A stretch of 64,000 nucleotides of DNA from Actinomyces oris (GCF_001937665.1 NZ_MSKL01000025.1:122296-186295), one strand, 5' to 3'. Counted from the first letter of the stretch, positions 44,001 to 54,615 are shown. Notes: generated by a model from the sequence alone, not told the origin. Numbers and translations are program-made.

Positions 44001-44074
44001 GCTAAGGTTGATAACAACGCGGTGACACCCCGTCTCACCGGTTGCCACCTACACCCGTAGACCTAGGAGTACTC
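44001..44074 (+). promoter_or_regulatory. Promoter-leader segment shared with the second LAXTG gene
   Basis: The stretch gctaaggttgataacaacgc followed by ggtga, and agacctaggag before the ATG, reappear almost unchanged upstream of the gene at 46519. gataac is a possible -10 box. The likeness suggests both surface genes are expressed together. Confidence 0.4.
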
Positions 44075-45028
44075 ATGCGTCTTGGACGCCCCCTGGCCGC
44101 CGCGAGCGTGATGGCTGCCGCCATCGGCGCTTCCCTCGCCGCCTCGCCCGCCCTGGCCGATGGCAGCATCAAGTTCGCCGACGACCAGCAGAACATCGTC
44201 AGCCCCACGGACACCGCCTTCTCGGTGTCCGGAACGGGTTGCACCGGCCAGGACGCGGTGGTCGGTGTCGCCCTGTACGCCCCTGACGGCACTATGTCCA
44301 CCATTGTGAAGGCCACCCCCGACGCTGAGGGCAACTGGTCCACCACCCTGGACATCCCCGACCTGGTCAAGTCCACCGGCGTTGAGGCCAAGACGGACGG
44401 CACGGCCGACGGCTGGTCCATCGGAGCCGGCTGCGTCACCTACGGCGAGGAGAAGGGCCAGGCACAGGAGGGCATCGCCTTCGACGACACCAAGGTGGAG
44501 GGCACCTACGAGATCAGCACCGACGAGAAGGGCGTTCAGACCTTCAAGATGGACGTCAAGGGCTTCTCCCCCAACGAGGAGGTCACCTTCACCCTGGTCA
44601 GCAAGACCGACCCCTCCAAGACCTACCCCATCGGCAAGCTGACGGCTGACGCCGAGGGCAACGTCAAGGGCGAACTGCCGGCTCCCGCCAACGTGGACGA
44701 CGGCGAGTACACGCTGACCATCGAGGGAGCCCGCTACGGCGAGGGCGGCAGCAGCACCAAGACCGTCGTCGTCAAGGACCACCGCTTCGACCTCGTGGCC
44801 AACGACGGCAACAGCATCGCCGACAACGGCGCCACCGCCGCCCCGACCGCTCCCGCCAACGGTGGCAGCGTGAACACCCCGGCCGACAACGGCGCCACTC
44901 CGGCGGCCTCCACCTCCAACAAGCCCCTGGCCCAGACCGGTGCCAACGGCCTGCTCTTCGGCGGCATTGCCGCGGCCCTCGTGGTCATCGGTGGTGGCGC
45001 CCTCATCGCGCGTCGCCGCAAGGCCTGA
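44075..45028 (+). CDS. Secreted cell-wall protein with LAXTG sorting signal (first paralogue)
   Basis: This 317-residue protein starts with a signal peptide (MRLGRPLAAASVMAAAIGASLAASPALA, cleavage after ALA-like site). A domain with SGTGCTGQDAVVGVALYAPDGTMS and a second Ig-like domain (GTYEISTDEKGVQTF ... TLTIEGARYG) follow. The C-terminus has the sorting motif LAQTG, a hydrophobic segment and RRRKA. LAXTG is preferred by class E sortases of high-GC Gram-positives. It is closely related to 46519-48285 in signal peptide, first domain and anchor, but lacks the long Gln/Glu/Thr repeats. Ligand unknown. Confidence 0.82.
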   Translation: MRLGRPLAAASVMAAAIGASLAASPALADGSIKFADDQQNIVSPTDTAFSVSGTGCTGQDAVVGVALYAPDGTMSTIVKATPDAEGNWSTTLDIPDLVKSTGVEAKTDGTADGWSIGAGCVTYGEEKGQAQEGIAFDDTKVEGTYEISTDEKGVQTFKMDVKGFSPNEEVTFTLVSKTDPSKTYPIGKLTADAEGNVKGELPAPANVDDGEYTLTIEGARYGEGGSSTKTVVVKDHRFDLVANDGNSIADNGATAAPTAPANGGSVNTPADNGATPAASTSNKPLAQTGANGLLFGGIAAALVVIGGGALIARRRKA

Positions 45029-45060
45029 TCGCATCCCCCCAGTCTGACTGGGAACACATC

Positions 45061-45109
45061 CCGCCGGGGAGACAGCACCACCGCGTGCCGTCTCCCCGGC
45101 GGCTTTTTT
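45061..45109 (+). terminator. Intrinsic terminator after first LAXTG gene
   Basis: A perfect 13-base stem (ccgccggggagac with gtctccccggcgg), a 16-base loop, then ctttttt. This is the clearest rho-independent terminator in the window. Confidence 0.93.
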
Positions 45110-45186
45110 CTATCCCGCACCCCTCATACGGCGCGCACAACCGCGCCTTCCGGCAATAGCACCGCCCCGCAGCGGACACTGAAACC

Positions 45187-46293
45187 ATGGACTCCACCTC
45201 CAACGACGAGCACAGCGCAGGCTCCTCAGCCGCCTCAGCCGACACTGGGGACCCCACCGACGCCGCTTCCTCCCGGCCCCTGCAGCACCGCCGAGGCAGC
45301 GGCCGCCATGGCATCAGGCACTGGTCGCGGCGACGCAGGATCGTCGTTGGCCTGAGCGCCGCAGTGATGACGACCGCTCTGGCACTGGGCACGGACGTGG
45401 CCGTCCTGGTTCATCGCCCCGCACGCGTCGATATCGCCATGCCCTCCGCGTCCTCTCCGACAGCCGGCGAGACCTGGCTGATCCTGGGGACCGACTCCCG
45501 CGCCACCGTGCCGGGCGACCAGAACCGCTACGGAAGCACTCAGGAGGTGGAGGGCTCCCGCGCTGATGTCATCGCCCTCGTACGTCCCTCCCAGGAGGGG
45601 CTCACCGTCATCAACCTGCCCCGGGACCTGACCATCAACAGCAGGGGCAGGGAGCTGGACCGCCTGGCCACCACCTACGTCCCCGGACCGCAGAACACGG
45701 TCGATGCCCTGTGCACCGGCCTGGGGATCCCCGTCACGCATCTGGTGACCATCGATATGGCTCAGTTCGCCACCATCATCGACTCGTTGGGAGGCATTGA
45801 GGTGGACGTTCCCGAGCCGGTTCGGGACGCCTATACCGGACTGAATCTCACCCATCCCGGACGCCACCGGCTCAGTGGGATCGACGCCCTGGCTCTTGTC
45901 CGCTCACGGCACCCGGAGATTCTGCGCGACGGCACGTGGGTGACCATGAATCAGGCCGATGGCGCCCAGCGCCGCACACAGTCCACGACCACCGTCATGC
46001 AGGCAGTGCTGTCCGCCGTTGGACAGAAGGCCAGTAACCCAGTCGCACTCCATCAGCTGGCGCACACCGTGGCCGGCAACATCACCCTGGACTCAGGCAC
46101 CGGACTCAGCGACCTGGTCGCGCTGGGACGCAGCGCCTCGAAAGCCAGGAGGGCCGGAGCCACCACGACGATCATCGACCTTCCGACAGGGCCTCGGGAC
46201 GAATCGATCATCGTCTCGCCCAACCAGGAGTCGCGCGCCCTGCTGGCCCGCTATGGGTACAGCCCCAAAACCTGTCGACCAGCAGCCTCTTAA
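45187..46293 (+). CDS. LytR-CpsA-Psr (LCP) family protein
   Basis: This 368-residue membrane-anchored enzyme has one N-terminal membrane segment (about residues 52-75, RRIVVGLSAAVMTTALALGTDVAVLV). The LCP domain has LILGTDSRA, SRADVIALVRP, INLPRDLTI and GIEVDVPEPV plus LALVRSRH with the phosphate-binding Arg residues. LCP proteins transfer undecaprenyl-phosphate-linked polymers onto peptidoglycan or, in actinomyces, glycosylate surface proteins. Its place between two LAXTG surface-protein genes makes the latter attractive but unproven. Confidence 0.87.
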   Translation: MDSTSNDEHSAGSSAASADTGDPTDAASSRPLQHRRGSGRHGIRHWSRRRRIVVGLSAAVMTTALALGTDVAVLVHRPARVDIAMPSASSPTAGETWLILGTDSRATVPGDQNRYGSTQEVEGSRADVIALVRPSQEGLTVINLPRDLTINSRGRELDRLATTYVPGPQNTVDALCTGLGIPVTHLVTIDMAQFATIIDSLGGIEVDVPEPVRDAYTGLNLTHPGRHRLSGIDALALVRSRHPEILRDGTWVTMNQADGAQRRTQSTTTVMQAVLSAVGQKASNPVALHQLAHTVAGNITLDSGTGLSDLVALGRSASKARRAGATTTIIDLPTGPRDESIIVSPNQESRALLARYGYSPKTCRPAAS

Positions 46294-46440
46294 TCGCCGA
46301 CCACCGACACCCCGAGCGTTCCCCGCCGTATCAGTCTTTCGTCGCTCTTCCCGAGCCGCCATCCATATTCTCACGTGAGCGAGGACACTCCCGTATGTGA
46401 CTGGTATCACCTCGGAGACCCGCGCCCCCGCCCTATTCCT

Positions 46441-46518
46441 CGTTACGGTAGATAACGAGTCGGTGAAGAAATCGGATCACCGACACCCATCGTTCCCCCG
46501 TCAGACCTAGGAGGACAC
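46441..46518 (+). promoter_or_regulatory. Promoter-leader segment of second LAXTG gene
   Basis: The segment cgttacggtagataacgagt, then cggtga, and agacctaggag before ATG 46519 match the region before the first LAXTG gene. A seven-base inverted repeat (ctcgtta ... taacgag) overlaps the gataac box and may bind a regulator. Confidence 0.4.
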
Positions 46519-48285
46519 ATGCGTCTTGGACGCCCCTTGGCCGCAGCCAGCGCGGTGGCCGCAATGACCGGAGCCTCGCTCATTGCCTCCCCTGCTCTTG
46601 CCAACAGTTCCAACCGGAACAGCCCGAGCACCCCGAGCAGCTCCAGCAGCCCGGCTCCCAGCAGCACCGCCGAGGCCACGCCGGCCCCCAGCAGCACCAC
46701 TCAACCCGGCTCGGCTCCCAGCAGCACCGCCGAGGCCACGCCGGCCCCCGGCAAGACCAGCGAGGGCAGCAGCTTCAAGATCACCCAGGAGAAGACCTTC
46801 GTCTCCGCCAGCTCCAACACGTCCTTCACTGTCTCGGGAACCGGCTGCACCGGGAAGCAGGCCACCGTCGGCATCGCGCTGTACGCACCGGACGGCACCG
46901 TTTCCGACGTCGTCAAGACCGAAGCGGCCTCGGACGGCAGCTGGACCTCAGACCTCGATCTGGCGGCTCTCATCAAGTCCATCGGCACCTCTGCTGCCAC
47001 TACCACCGAGGGGTGGAAGATCGGCGCCGGCTGCACGACCAACGGCGGCAAGACTGAGATGGCCCAGGTGACTACGCAGCAGCAGACTCAGATCTACTTC
47101 GACGACACGCGCATCACCGGCTCCTATGAGGTCTCCGCCCGCACAGAGAGCCAGGCCCAGACCTTCACCTTCAACGCCCAGGGCTTCTACGCCAGCGAGA
47201 CGGTGACTGTCGTGCTCAAGAGCAAGAGCGACTCCAGCATCACCTACACCCTTGGCGAGCTGACGGTTGACGCCAACGGCAACCTCACGGGCAACCTGCC
47301 CGCTCCCGCTGACGCGGCCAATGGCGAGTACCTCCTGGTGCTGACCGGTTCCCACCACAGCGAGACGGCCACCAGCCAGACCGTGACCACGGTCTCCAAC
47401 CACACCTTCACCGTTGAGAGCACTGAGCAGAAGGTCACCGAGCAGCAGACCACCGAGCAGAAGGCCGCTGAGCAGCAGACCACCGAGCAGAAGGCTGCTG
47501 AGCAGAAGGCCTCCGAGAACAACGGTGGCGGCGACAAGCAGGCCAACGGCGGTGGCGACAAGACCACCACCGAGCAGCAGACCACCGAGCAGAAGGCCAC
47601 CGAGCAGAAGGCCACTGAGCAGCAGACCACCGAGCAGAAGGCTGCTGAGCAGAAGGCCTCCGAGAACAACGGCGGCGGCAACAACAACGGTGGCGGCGAC
47701 AAGCAGGCCAACGGCGGTGGCGACAAGACCACCACTGAGCAGCAGACCACCGAGCAGAAGGCCACTGAGCAGCAGACCACCGAGCAGAAGGCCGCTGAGC
47801 AGAAGGCCTCCGAGAACAACGGCGGCAACAACAACGGTGGCGGCGACAAGCAGGCCAACGGCGGTGGCGACAAGACCACCACCGAGCAGAAGGCCACTGA
47901 GCAGAAGGCCACTGAGCAGCAGACCACCGAGCAGAAGGCCGCTGAGCAGAAGGCCTCCGAGAACAACGGCGGCGGCAACAAGCAGGCCGGTGGCAACAAC
48001 GGCGGAAACAACAGCAACGCCAACGCCGGTGACAAGCAGGCCAACGCCGGCGGCAAGCAGGCCGGTGGCGACAACAAGGGTGGGACCGATCAGAAGGTCA
48101 ACAACCTGAACTCGAACGCCAAGGAGTCCTCCTCGGACAACCGGGCCGGCGGTGAGACCACCAAGGACAGCGACCGGTCTCTGGCCCACACCGGCGCCAA
48201 CGGCATGATCTTCGGCGGAATCGCCGCATTCCTCGCCGTGGCCGGAGGCGCAGCGCTGGTCCTGCGTCGCCGCAACAAGGCCTGA
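46519..48285 (+). CDS. Secreted cell-wall protein with LAXTG signal and long Gln/Glu/Thr repeats
   Basis: This 588-residue protein shares its signal peptide (MRLGRPLAAAS) and the SGTGCTGKQATVGIALYAPDGT domain with the gene at 44075. It has a Ser/Pro stalk after the signal peptide containing two copies of PAPSSTAEATPAP-like sequence. The C-terminal half is about 200 residues of TEQ-rich repeats with Gly/Asn linkers (see the repeat entry). Then come LAHTG, a membrane segment and RRRNKA. The repeat region is polar, acidic-neutral and Gln/Asn-rich and probably acts as an extended wall-spanning stalk. No adhesin domain is recognised. Confidence 0.82.
   Translation: MRLGRPLAAASAVAAMTGASLIASPALANSSNRNSPSTPSSSSSPAPSSTAEATPAPSSTTQPGSAPSSTAEATPAPGKTSEGSSFKITQEKTFVSASSNTSFTVSGTGCTGKQATVGIALYAPDGTVSDVVKTEAASDGSWTSDLDLAALIKSIGTSAATTTEGWKIGAGCTTNGGKTEMAQVTTQQQTQIYFDDTRITGSYEVSARTESQAQTFTFNAQGFYASETVTVVLKSKSDSSITYTLGELTVDANGNLTGNLPAPADAANGEYLLVLTGSHHSETATSQTVTTVSNHTFTVESTEQKVTEQQTTEQKAAEQQTTEQKAAEQKASENNGGGDKQANGGGDKTTTEQQTTEQKATEQKATEQQTTEQKAAEQKASENNGGGNNNGGGDKQANGGGDKTTTEQQTTEQKATEQQTTEQKAAEQKASENNGGNNNGGGDKQANGGGDKTTTEQKATEQKATEQQTTEQKAAEQKASENNGGGNKQAGGNNGGNNSNANAGDKQANAGGKQAGGDNKGGTDQKVNNLNSNAKESSSDNRAGGETTKDSDRSLAHTGANGMIFGGIAAFLAVAGGAALVLRRRNKA
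47420..48080 (+). repeat. Tandem coding repeats of about 147-150 bases, four copies
   Basis: The marker aaggcctccgagaac recurs at 47506, 47653, 47803 and 47950, that is every 147, 150 and 147 bases. Each unit encodes Thr-Glu-Gln-Gln/Lys runs, then KAAEQKASENNGG and a GGGDKQANGGGDK linker. High nucleotide identity between copies suggests recent expansion and likely copy-number variation between strains. Confidence 0.85.
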
Positions 48286-48334
48286 GCCGATCTGACCTGA
48301 TCCGCTGACGTTCCCCGAACCACGGGAACAGCCT

Positions 48335-48377
48335 CGGCGCCGGGGGACGACATGTGACGTGTCGTCCCCCGGCGCCG
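48335..48377 (+). terminator. Very stable hairpin after second LAXTG gene
   Basis: A perfect 18-base stem (left arm starts cggcgccggggg) with a seven-base loop lies 50 bases after the stop and 100 bases before pepN. Tail ttatatg. Confidence 0.8.
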
Positions 48378-48478
48378 TTATATGCAGCGCTCCAGGCGCT
48401 GCCAGTGCCGATCAGAAGGTGAGACAATCGCCCGGCGCGCCCCCATGGGCCGCGCTTCCCCTTCAGACAGGAGTTCTT

Positions 48479-51079
48479 ATGCCCGGCCAGAACCTGACTC
48501 GTCTTGAGGCCGCCGAGCGCAGCGCAACCGTACAGACCCAGAGCTACGCCGTCGTCCTCGATCTCACGCGCGGTGAGACGGTCTTCGGCTCCACCACTAC
48601 GGCACGGTTCGCGGCCGCACCGGGATCCTCCACCTTCATCGACCTCGTTGCACCGACTGTCCACTCCATCACCCTCAACGGACTCCCTCTTGACCCGGCC
48701 GAGGTCTACGCGGACTCGCGCATCGCACTGAAGAATCTGGCCGCAGACAACGAACTGGTCGTCGTCGCCGACTGCGCCTACATGCACACCGGAGAGGGAC
48801 TGCACCGCTTCACCGACCCGGCCGATGGCGAGACCTATCTCTACAGCCAGTTCGAGGTCCCCGACTCCCGGCGGGTATTCGCCGTCTTCGAGCAGCCCGA
48901 TCTCAAGGCCTCGTTCACCTTCACCGTCACCGCACCGTCGAGCTGGACGGTGCTGTCCAACTCCCCCACTCCTGAGCCGACTCCCACTGAGGCCCCCGAC
49001 GGCTCAGGGGACGCTCACACCTTCGTCTTCGCCCCCACCGAACCGATGAGCTCCTATGTCACGGCCATCGTCGCCGGGCCTTACGTCGGTGCGACCGACG
49101 AGTACGTGGCCGACGACGGACGCACCGTGCCCCTGGGCGTCTACTGCCGCAAGAGCCTGGTCGAGCACATGGACTCGGAGGAGATCCTGGACCTGACCAA
49201 GCGGGGCTTCGCCTACTACGAGGACCTGTTCGCCACTCCCTACGCCTTCACCAAGTACGATCAGATCTTCGTTCCCGAGTTCAATGCCGGGGCGATGGAG
49301 AACGCGGGCTGCGTCACCCACCGTGATGACTACATCTTCCGCTCGAGGCCCGTCGAGGCCCGCGTGGAGCGGCGAGCTGTGACGATCCTGCACGAGCTGG
49401 CACATATGTGGTTCGGAGACATGGTCACCATGACCTGGTGGAACGACCTGTGGCTCAACGAGTCCTTCGCCGAGTACACCTCCACCCTGGCCACTGCCGA
49501 GATCACCCGCTGGAACCAGGCCTGGACGACCTTCCAGACCTTGGAGAAGGGATGGGCCTACAACCAGGACCAGCTCAGCTCCACCCACCCCGTGGCCGCA
49601 GAGATCAACGATCTTCACGACGTCGAGGTCAACTTCGACGGCATCACCTACGCCAAGGGAGCCTCGGTCCTGGCCGCGCTCGTGGGCTACGTGGGCAGGG
49701 ACAACTTCTTCGCCGGCATCCAGCGCTACCTGGCGGCGCATGCCTACGCCAACGCCGAGCTGAGCGACCTGCTCCGTGAGCTGGAGGCGGTCTCGGGCCG
49801 CGACCTAGGTACCTGGACCCGTCTGTGGCTTCAGGAGGCCGGCGTGACGACCCTGCGCACGCAGCTCGCCACCGACGCCGACGGCGTCATCACCCAGGCG
49901 GCCGTCCGTCAGGAGATCCCCGCCGACTCGCCGGCATCTCTGCGCCCGCACCGAGTGGCGATCGGCTGCTACAGCCTGACCGGCAGGGGCGCCGAGGCGC
50001 GCCTGGAGCGCACCCACCGCATCGAGCTCGATGTCGACGGCGAGATGACTGAGGTTCCCGAGCTGGTCGGCTCTGAGCGGACCGACGTCATGATCCTCAA
50101 CGATGACGACCTCACCTACGCCAAGGTGCGCCTCGATGAGGCGTCTCTGTCCTTCGGGCTTGATCACATCGAGGCCTTCTCCGAGTCCCTGCCGCGCTCG
50201 ATCGTCCTGGCCTCGGCCTGGGACATGGTGCGCGACGGCGAGCTCGCCGCCTCCCGCTTCCTTGAAGCGGCACTGCGGGCGCTGGCCGTGGAGGAGCACT
50301 CCTCGGTCATCCAGGGTCTTCTGGGCCGGGTCACCACCTGCCTGTCCGGTTTCCTGCCCCCGACCGCGCGCCGAGATCTCGCTCCGGGAACGGCCGACCG
50401 GCTGCTGGAGCTGGCTCGAGCCGCCCAGCACGGCAGTGACAAGCAGCTTCAGCTGGTCCGGGCGCTGGCCGCTCACGCCGTCACTGAAGAGCAGCTCGAC
50501 GTCGTCGCCGGTCTTCTGGAGGGGACCGAGACCCTTGGCGGGCTCGACATCGACCAGGATCTGCGGTGGGACCTGCTGATCGGTCTGGTGACCGCCGGCC
50601 GCAGCGGGGAGGAGCAGATCCGTGCCGAGGAGGCTCGGGACCGCACGACCACAGGACGGGAGCGCGCCGCCGAGGCTCGCGCATCGATTCCGACCCCGGA
50701 GGCGAAGCAGGCCACGTGGCGAGCGCTCGTCGATGACGCCTCCATGCCCAATGAGACCCAGGTGCGCGTGCTGCGGGGCCTGACCAACGTCGAGCGCCGC
50801 CCTGAACTGCTGGTTCCCTTCGTGGGCGCGTATGTGGAGGCCATCGACTCCGTATGGTCCTCGAGAACCTTCCACATGGCCGAGAATCTGCTGACAGGCC
50901 TGTGGTCCTGCGTCACGGTGGGCCTGGAGGGCGCTGATGACCCGGCCACCGCCCTGACGGGCTGGTTGGAGTCCCACGCCCAGGCACCGGCCGCGCTGCG
51001 ACGGATCGTGCGCGAGAACCTCGATGACACGCTGCGCGTGGCCAGGGCGCAAGCCGCTGAGAGCTCGAGTATCCACTAG
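48479..51079 (+). CDS. pepN: Aminopeptidase N (M1 family)
   Basis: This 866-residue zinc aminopeptidase removes N-terminal residues from peptides. Exopeptidase motif GAMENAG, zinc site HELAHMWFGD with the downstream Glu in NESFAEY, and the C-terminal ERAP1-like helical domain are all present. There is no signal peptide, so it is cytoplasmic. ATG 48479 follows AGGAG; the frame is open to 48359 but begins in the upstream hairpin. Confidence 0.95.
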   Translation: MPGQNLTRLEAAERSATVQTQSYAVVLDLTRGETVFGSTTTARFAAAPGSSTFIDLVAPTVHSITLNGLPLDPAEVYADSRIALKNLAADNELVVVADCAYMHTGEGLHRFTDPADGETYLYSQFEVPDSRRVFAVFEQPDLKASFTFTVTAPSSWTVLSNSPTPEPTPTEAPDGSGDAHTFVFAPTEPMSSYVTAIVAGPYVGATDEYVADDGRTVPLGVYCRKSLVEHMDSEEILDLTKRGFAYYEDLFATPYAFTKYDQIFVPEFNAGAMENAGCVTHRDDYIFRSRPVEARVERRAVTILHELAHMWFGDMVTMTWWNDLWLNESFAEYTSTLATAEITRWNQAWTTFQTLEKGWAYNQDQLSSTHPVAAEINDLHDVEVNFDGITYAKGASVLAALVGYVGRDNFFAGIQRYLAAHAYANAELSDLLRELEAVSGRDLGTWTRLWLQEAGVTTLRTQLATDADGVITQAAVRQEIPADSPASLRPHRVAIGCYSLTGRGAEARLERTHRIELDVDGEMTEVPELVGSERTDVMILNDDDLTYAKVRLDEASLSFGLDHIEAFSESLPRSIVLASAWDMVRDGELAASRFLEAALRALAVEEHSSVIQGLLGRVTTCLSGFLPPTARRDLAPGTADRLLELARAAQHGSDKQLQLVRALAAHAVTEEQLDVVAGLLEGTETLGGLDIDQDLRWDLLIGLVTAGRSGEEQIRAEEARDRTTTGRERAAEARASIPTPEAKQATWRALVDDASMPNETQVRVLRGLTNVERRPELLVPFVGAYVEAIDSVWSSRTFHMAENLLTGLWSCVTVGLEGADDPATALTGWLESHAQAPAALRRIVRENLDDTLRVARAQAAESSSIH

Positions 51080-51127
51080 CCGCGTCGTGCTCCGGCCCGG
51101 ACACCGGGTTCAGGAGAACGCAATGAG

Positions 51128-51160
51128 CTGGGGCCGAGCGCATGACGCGCTCGGCCCCAG
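51128..51160. terminator. Bidirectional hairpin between pepN and PTS EIIC gene
   Basis: A perfect 14-base stem (ctggggccgagcgc with gcgctcggccccag) and a five-base loop lie between convergent genes. Confidence 0.75.
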
Positions 51161-51201
51161 CCCGTGAGGTACCGGCCCCGACGTCCCAGTACCCGAATCG
51201 T

Positions 51202-52650
<1,449 letters not shown>

Positions 52651-52738
52651 GATGTTCTCCAGTTCAGGATCGAGCGGCTGCATTGCCGCGTCAGAGATAG
52701 CCACCATGACGGTGGTAGTCGGGACGGATCGACACCGA

Positions 52739-52754
52739 ACACGTCTGGACCAGT
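52739..52754 (-). promoter_or_regulatory. DasR/NagR-type operator before EIIC gene
   Basis: The minus strand reads ACTGGTCCAGACGTGT, matching the dre consensus ACTGGTCTAGACCAGT at 13 of 16. A perfect -35 box TTGACA lies at 52784-52789, putting the transcription start at about 52754, so a bound repressor would cover the start point. Confidence 0.65.
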
Positions 52755-52908
52755 ACCACCAGAAAAACCGATAGACCCTTCAATGTCAAGCGCGGGATAC
52801 AGCTCGTCGGCCATAATGATATGAAAGTCGACGCGACGGAGCGGAAGCAGTGGTCGCGGCCACCCCCTTCTCTGGCCGCCTCCACTCACTGTCAACCAGG
52901 GGAGCCCC

Positions 52909-53652
52909 ATGCCCAAGAACGCAGGCAAGAAGCCGGCAAAGTACGTCATTGTGCGCAATCACCTGCTGGATCTGGTCAGGAACGGGCTCGCCAACGGCAG
53001 CCCGGTGCCGTCCGAACGTGAGCTGTGCGAGCAGTTCGAGGTCTCCCGCATGACCGTGCGCCAGGCCATCGACACCCTCGTCGTCGACGGCATCCTGGAG
53101 CGGCATCAGGGCAAGGGGACATTTGTGGCACCCCCGAAGCTCGACCTGCAGGTTCGGCTGACCTCTTTCACTCAGGAGATGCAGCGGCGCGGGATGGAAC
53201 CCGGTGTCGTCATGCTGCAGGCCGAGACCATTGCCGCCGAGGAGAGCGTGGCGGAGGCGCTTGAGCTCGAGGTGGGGGCCGAGGTCCACCACCTGCGTCG
53301 CCTACTGACCGCCAACGCCATCCCCATGGCGATCGAGGAGAACTGGATCCCCGCAGGGCTCCTTCCCGATCTGCTGCGCACCAGCCCGAACTTCTCGGTC
53401 TACGCCGAGCTGTCCCAGGCCGGCCTGGCGCCGCAGTGGGGAGAGGACATGATCGAGGCCCACGCGGCCACGGCCCCGGAGGCAGCACTGCTGTCCGTCC
53501 AGGAGGGCGCCCCGACCCTGGACATCACTCGACGCACCTTCCACGAGCACTGCGCCATCGACTACTCGCGCACCCTGTTCCGAGCCGACCGCTACACCCT
53601 GTGGGTCCCGGTGGCCGCACCCAAGCCCGCTTTCCGCCCCGACCGCTCATAG
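52909..53652 (+). CDS. GntR/HutC family regulator, DasR/NagR-like
   Basis: This 247-residue repressor has an N-terminal winged helix (YVIVRNHLLDLVRNGLANGSPVPSERELCEQFEVSRMTVRQAIDTLV) and a UTRA effector domain that in relatives binds GlcN-6-P or GlcNAc-6-P. GGGAG precedes ATG 52909. It lies between the EIIC gene and the EIIB-EIIA genes, each with a dre-type site, so local control of amino-sugar uptake is the likely job. The effector is inferred from the family. Confidence 0.88.
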   Translation: MPKNAGKKPAKYVIVRNHLLDLVRNGLANGSPVPSERELCEQFEVSRMTVRQAIDTLVVDGILERHQGKGTFVAPPKLDLQVRLTSFTQEMQRRGMEPGVVMLQAETIAAEESVAEALELEVGAEVHHLRRLLTANAIPMAIEENWIPAGLLPDLLRTSPNFSVYAELSQAGLAPQWGEDMIEAHAATAPEAALLSVQEGAPTLDITRRTFHEHCAIDYSRTLFRADRYTLWVPVAAPKPAFRPDRS

Positions 53653-53712
53653 CCTTGAGGAGTCGTTGAAGGCCGGTACTGGACAACCTCCGAGCGACCT
53701 GTACCATGGGGT

Positions 53713-53728
53713 ACTGGTATGGACCATT
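53713..53728 (+). promoter_or_regulatory. DasR/NagR-type operator before EIIB-EIIA
   Basis: ACTGGTATGGACCATT matches the dre consensus at 13 of 16. With -35 TGGACA at 53680-53685 and -10 TACCAT at 53702-53707, transcription would start near 53714, inside the site. Confidence 0.65.
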
Positions 53729-53846
53729 AGTCCGGTACCGGCGAAGGTGCCGCACCTGACTGCACCTCCCCTACGTCCTGATGCCTCATCTCGGCACCAT
53801 CACCCACCGATCCCGGCAGCCGCCCGGGAAGACCCAGGAGGAACCC

Positions 53847-54077
53847 ATGTCTCAGGCACAGAGCATCGTCGACGCTCTCGGAGGATTCGACAACATCGTG
53901 GAGATCGAGCCCTGCATCACGCGGCTGCGCTGCGAGCTGGAGGACGGTTCCCTCGTGGACGAGCCTGCCCTGAAGGCCGCGGGCGCGCACGGGGTCGTCA
54001 AGCTCGGCGATATCGTGCAGGTCGTGGTCGGCCCCAACGCGGACACGATCGCGGAGGACATCGAGGACCTGCGGTGA
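53847..54077 (+). CDS. PTS EIIB component (GlcNAc/glucose type)
   Basis: This 76-residue phosphocarrier has the phospho-accepting Cys in EIEPCITRLRCEL. It moves phosphate from EIIA to sugar bound by EIIC. AGGAGGA precedes ATG 53847. The stop overlaps the EIIA start (GTGA). It is related to the separate EIIB at 57331-57558. Confidence 0.92.
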   Translation: MSQAQSIVDALGGFDNIVEIEPCITRLRCELEDGSLVDEPALKAAGAHGVVKLGDIVQVVVGPNADTIAEDIEDLR

Positions 54078-54535
54078 GCCTGACCGTCCAGTCCCCGGTA
54101 TCCGGTCTCGTCATCGCTCTCGACGACGTTCCCGACCCCGTCTTCTCCGGCAAGATCGTCGGCCCCGGTGTAGCTGTCTCCCCGGACCCCGATTCCGGGG
54201 ACGAGGTCAGCGCCCTGGCCCCCATCAGTGGGACACTCACGAAGATCCACCCCCACGCCTACGTCGTCACCAACGATGACGGCCGCAGCATCCTGGTCCA
54301 TCTGGGGCTGGACACCGTGAGTCTTGGGGGCAGCGGCTTCACTCTCCTGGCCGATGAGGGACAGACCGTCGATGCGGGCAGTCCCGTCATCAGCTGGTCC
54401 CCCGCTCGAATCGAGGCCGGTGGGCTCAACCCGATCGTCCCAGTCATCGCCCTGGAGGGCGACGAGTCCGTTGTGGAGCCGATGTCACCCGGCCGCAGGG
54501 TCACAGCCGGCGACACACTTGTGACCTGGGCCTAG
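54074..54535 (+). CDS. crr: PTS EIIA component (glucose type, Crr-like)
   Basis: This 153-residue soluble phosphocarrier receives phosphate from HPr. Phospho-His is in ILVHLGLDTV, with the second conserved His in KIHPHAYVV. Start is GTG 54074, overlapping the EIIB stop by four bases; the in-frame upstream region is not part of the family. It probably serves the GlcNAc EIIC and could also signal sugar status, as Crr proteins do. Confidence 0.9.
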   Translation: MSLTVQSPVSGLVIALDDVPDPVFSGKIVGPGVAVSPDPDSGDEVSALAPISGTLTKIHPHAYVVTNDDGRSILVHLGLDTVSLGGSGFTLLADEGQTVDAGSPVISWSPARIEAGGLNPIVPVIALEGDESVVEPMSPGRRVTAGDTLVTWA

Positions 54536-54580
54536 GCCCGAGCACGGGTCCGGTCTCATCCGGCCCCGCCTGCACTACGT

Positions 54581-54615
54581 GTGGTCCCGACCGTCGGTGT
54601 GACAGTCGGGACCAC
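54581..54615. terminator. Hairpin between EIIA gene and malQ
   Basis: A perfect 11-base stem (gtggtcccgac with gtcgggaccac) and a 13-base loop lie between convergent genes, 46 bases after the EIIA stop. Confidence 0.7.

Noticed and set aside
47420..48080. CRISPR array suggested by regular repeats
   Set aside because: The repeats are in-frame coding units without unique spacers, and no cas genes are present in the window.
46948..48189. Long minus-strand frames rich in Leu/Gly or Cys/Leu opposite the second LAXTG gene
   Set aside because: They mirror the coding repeats of the plus-strand gene (Glu-Gln codons read backwards give Leu/Leu) and have no start signal or family features.
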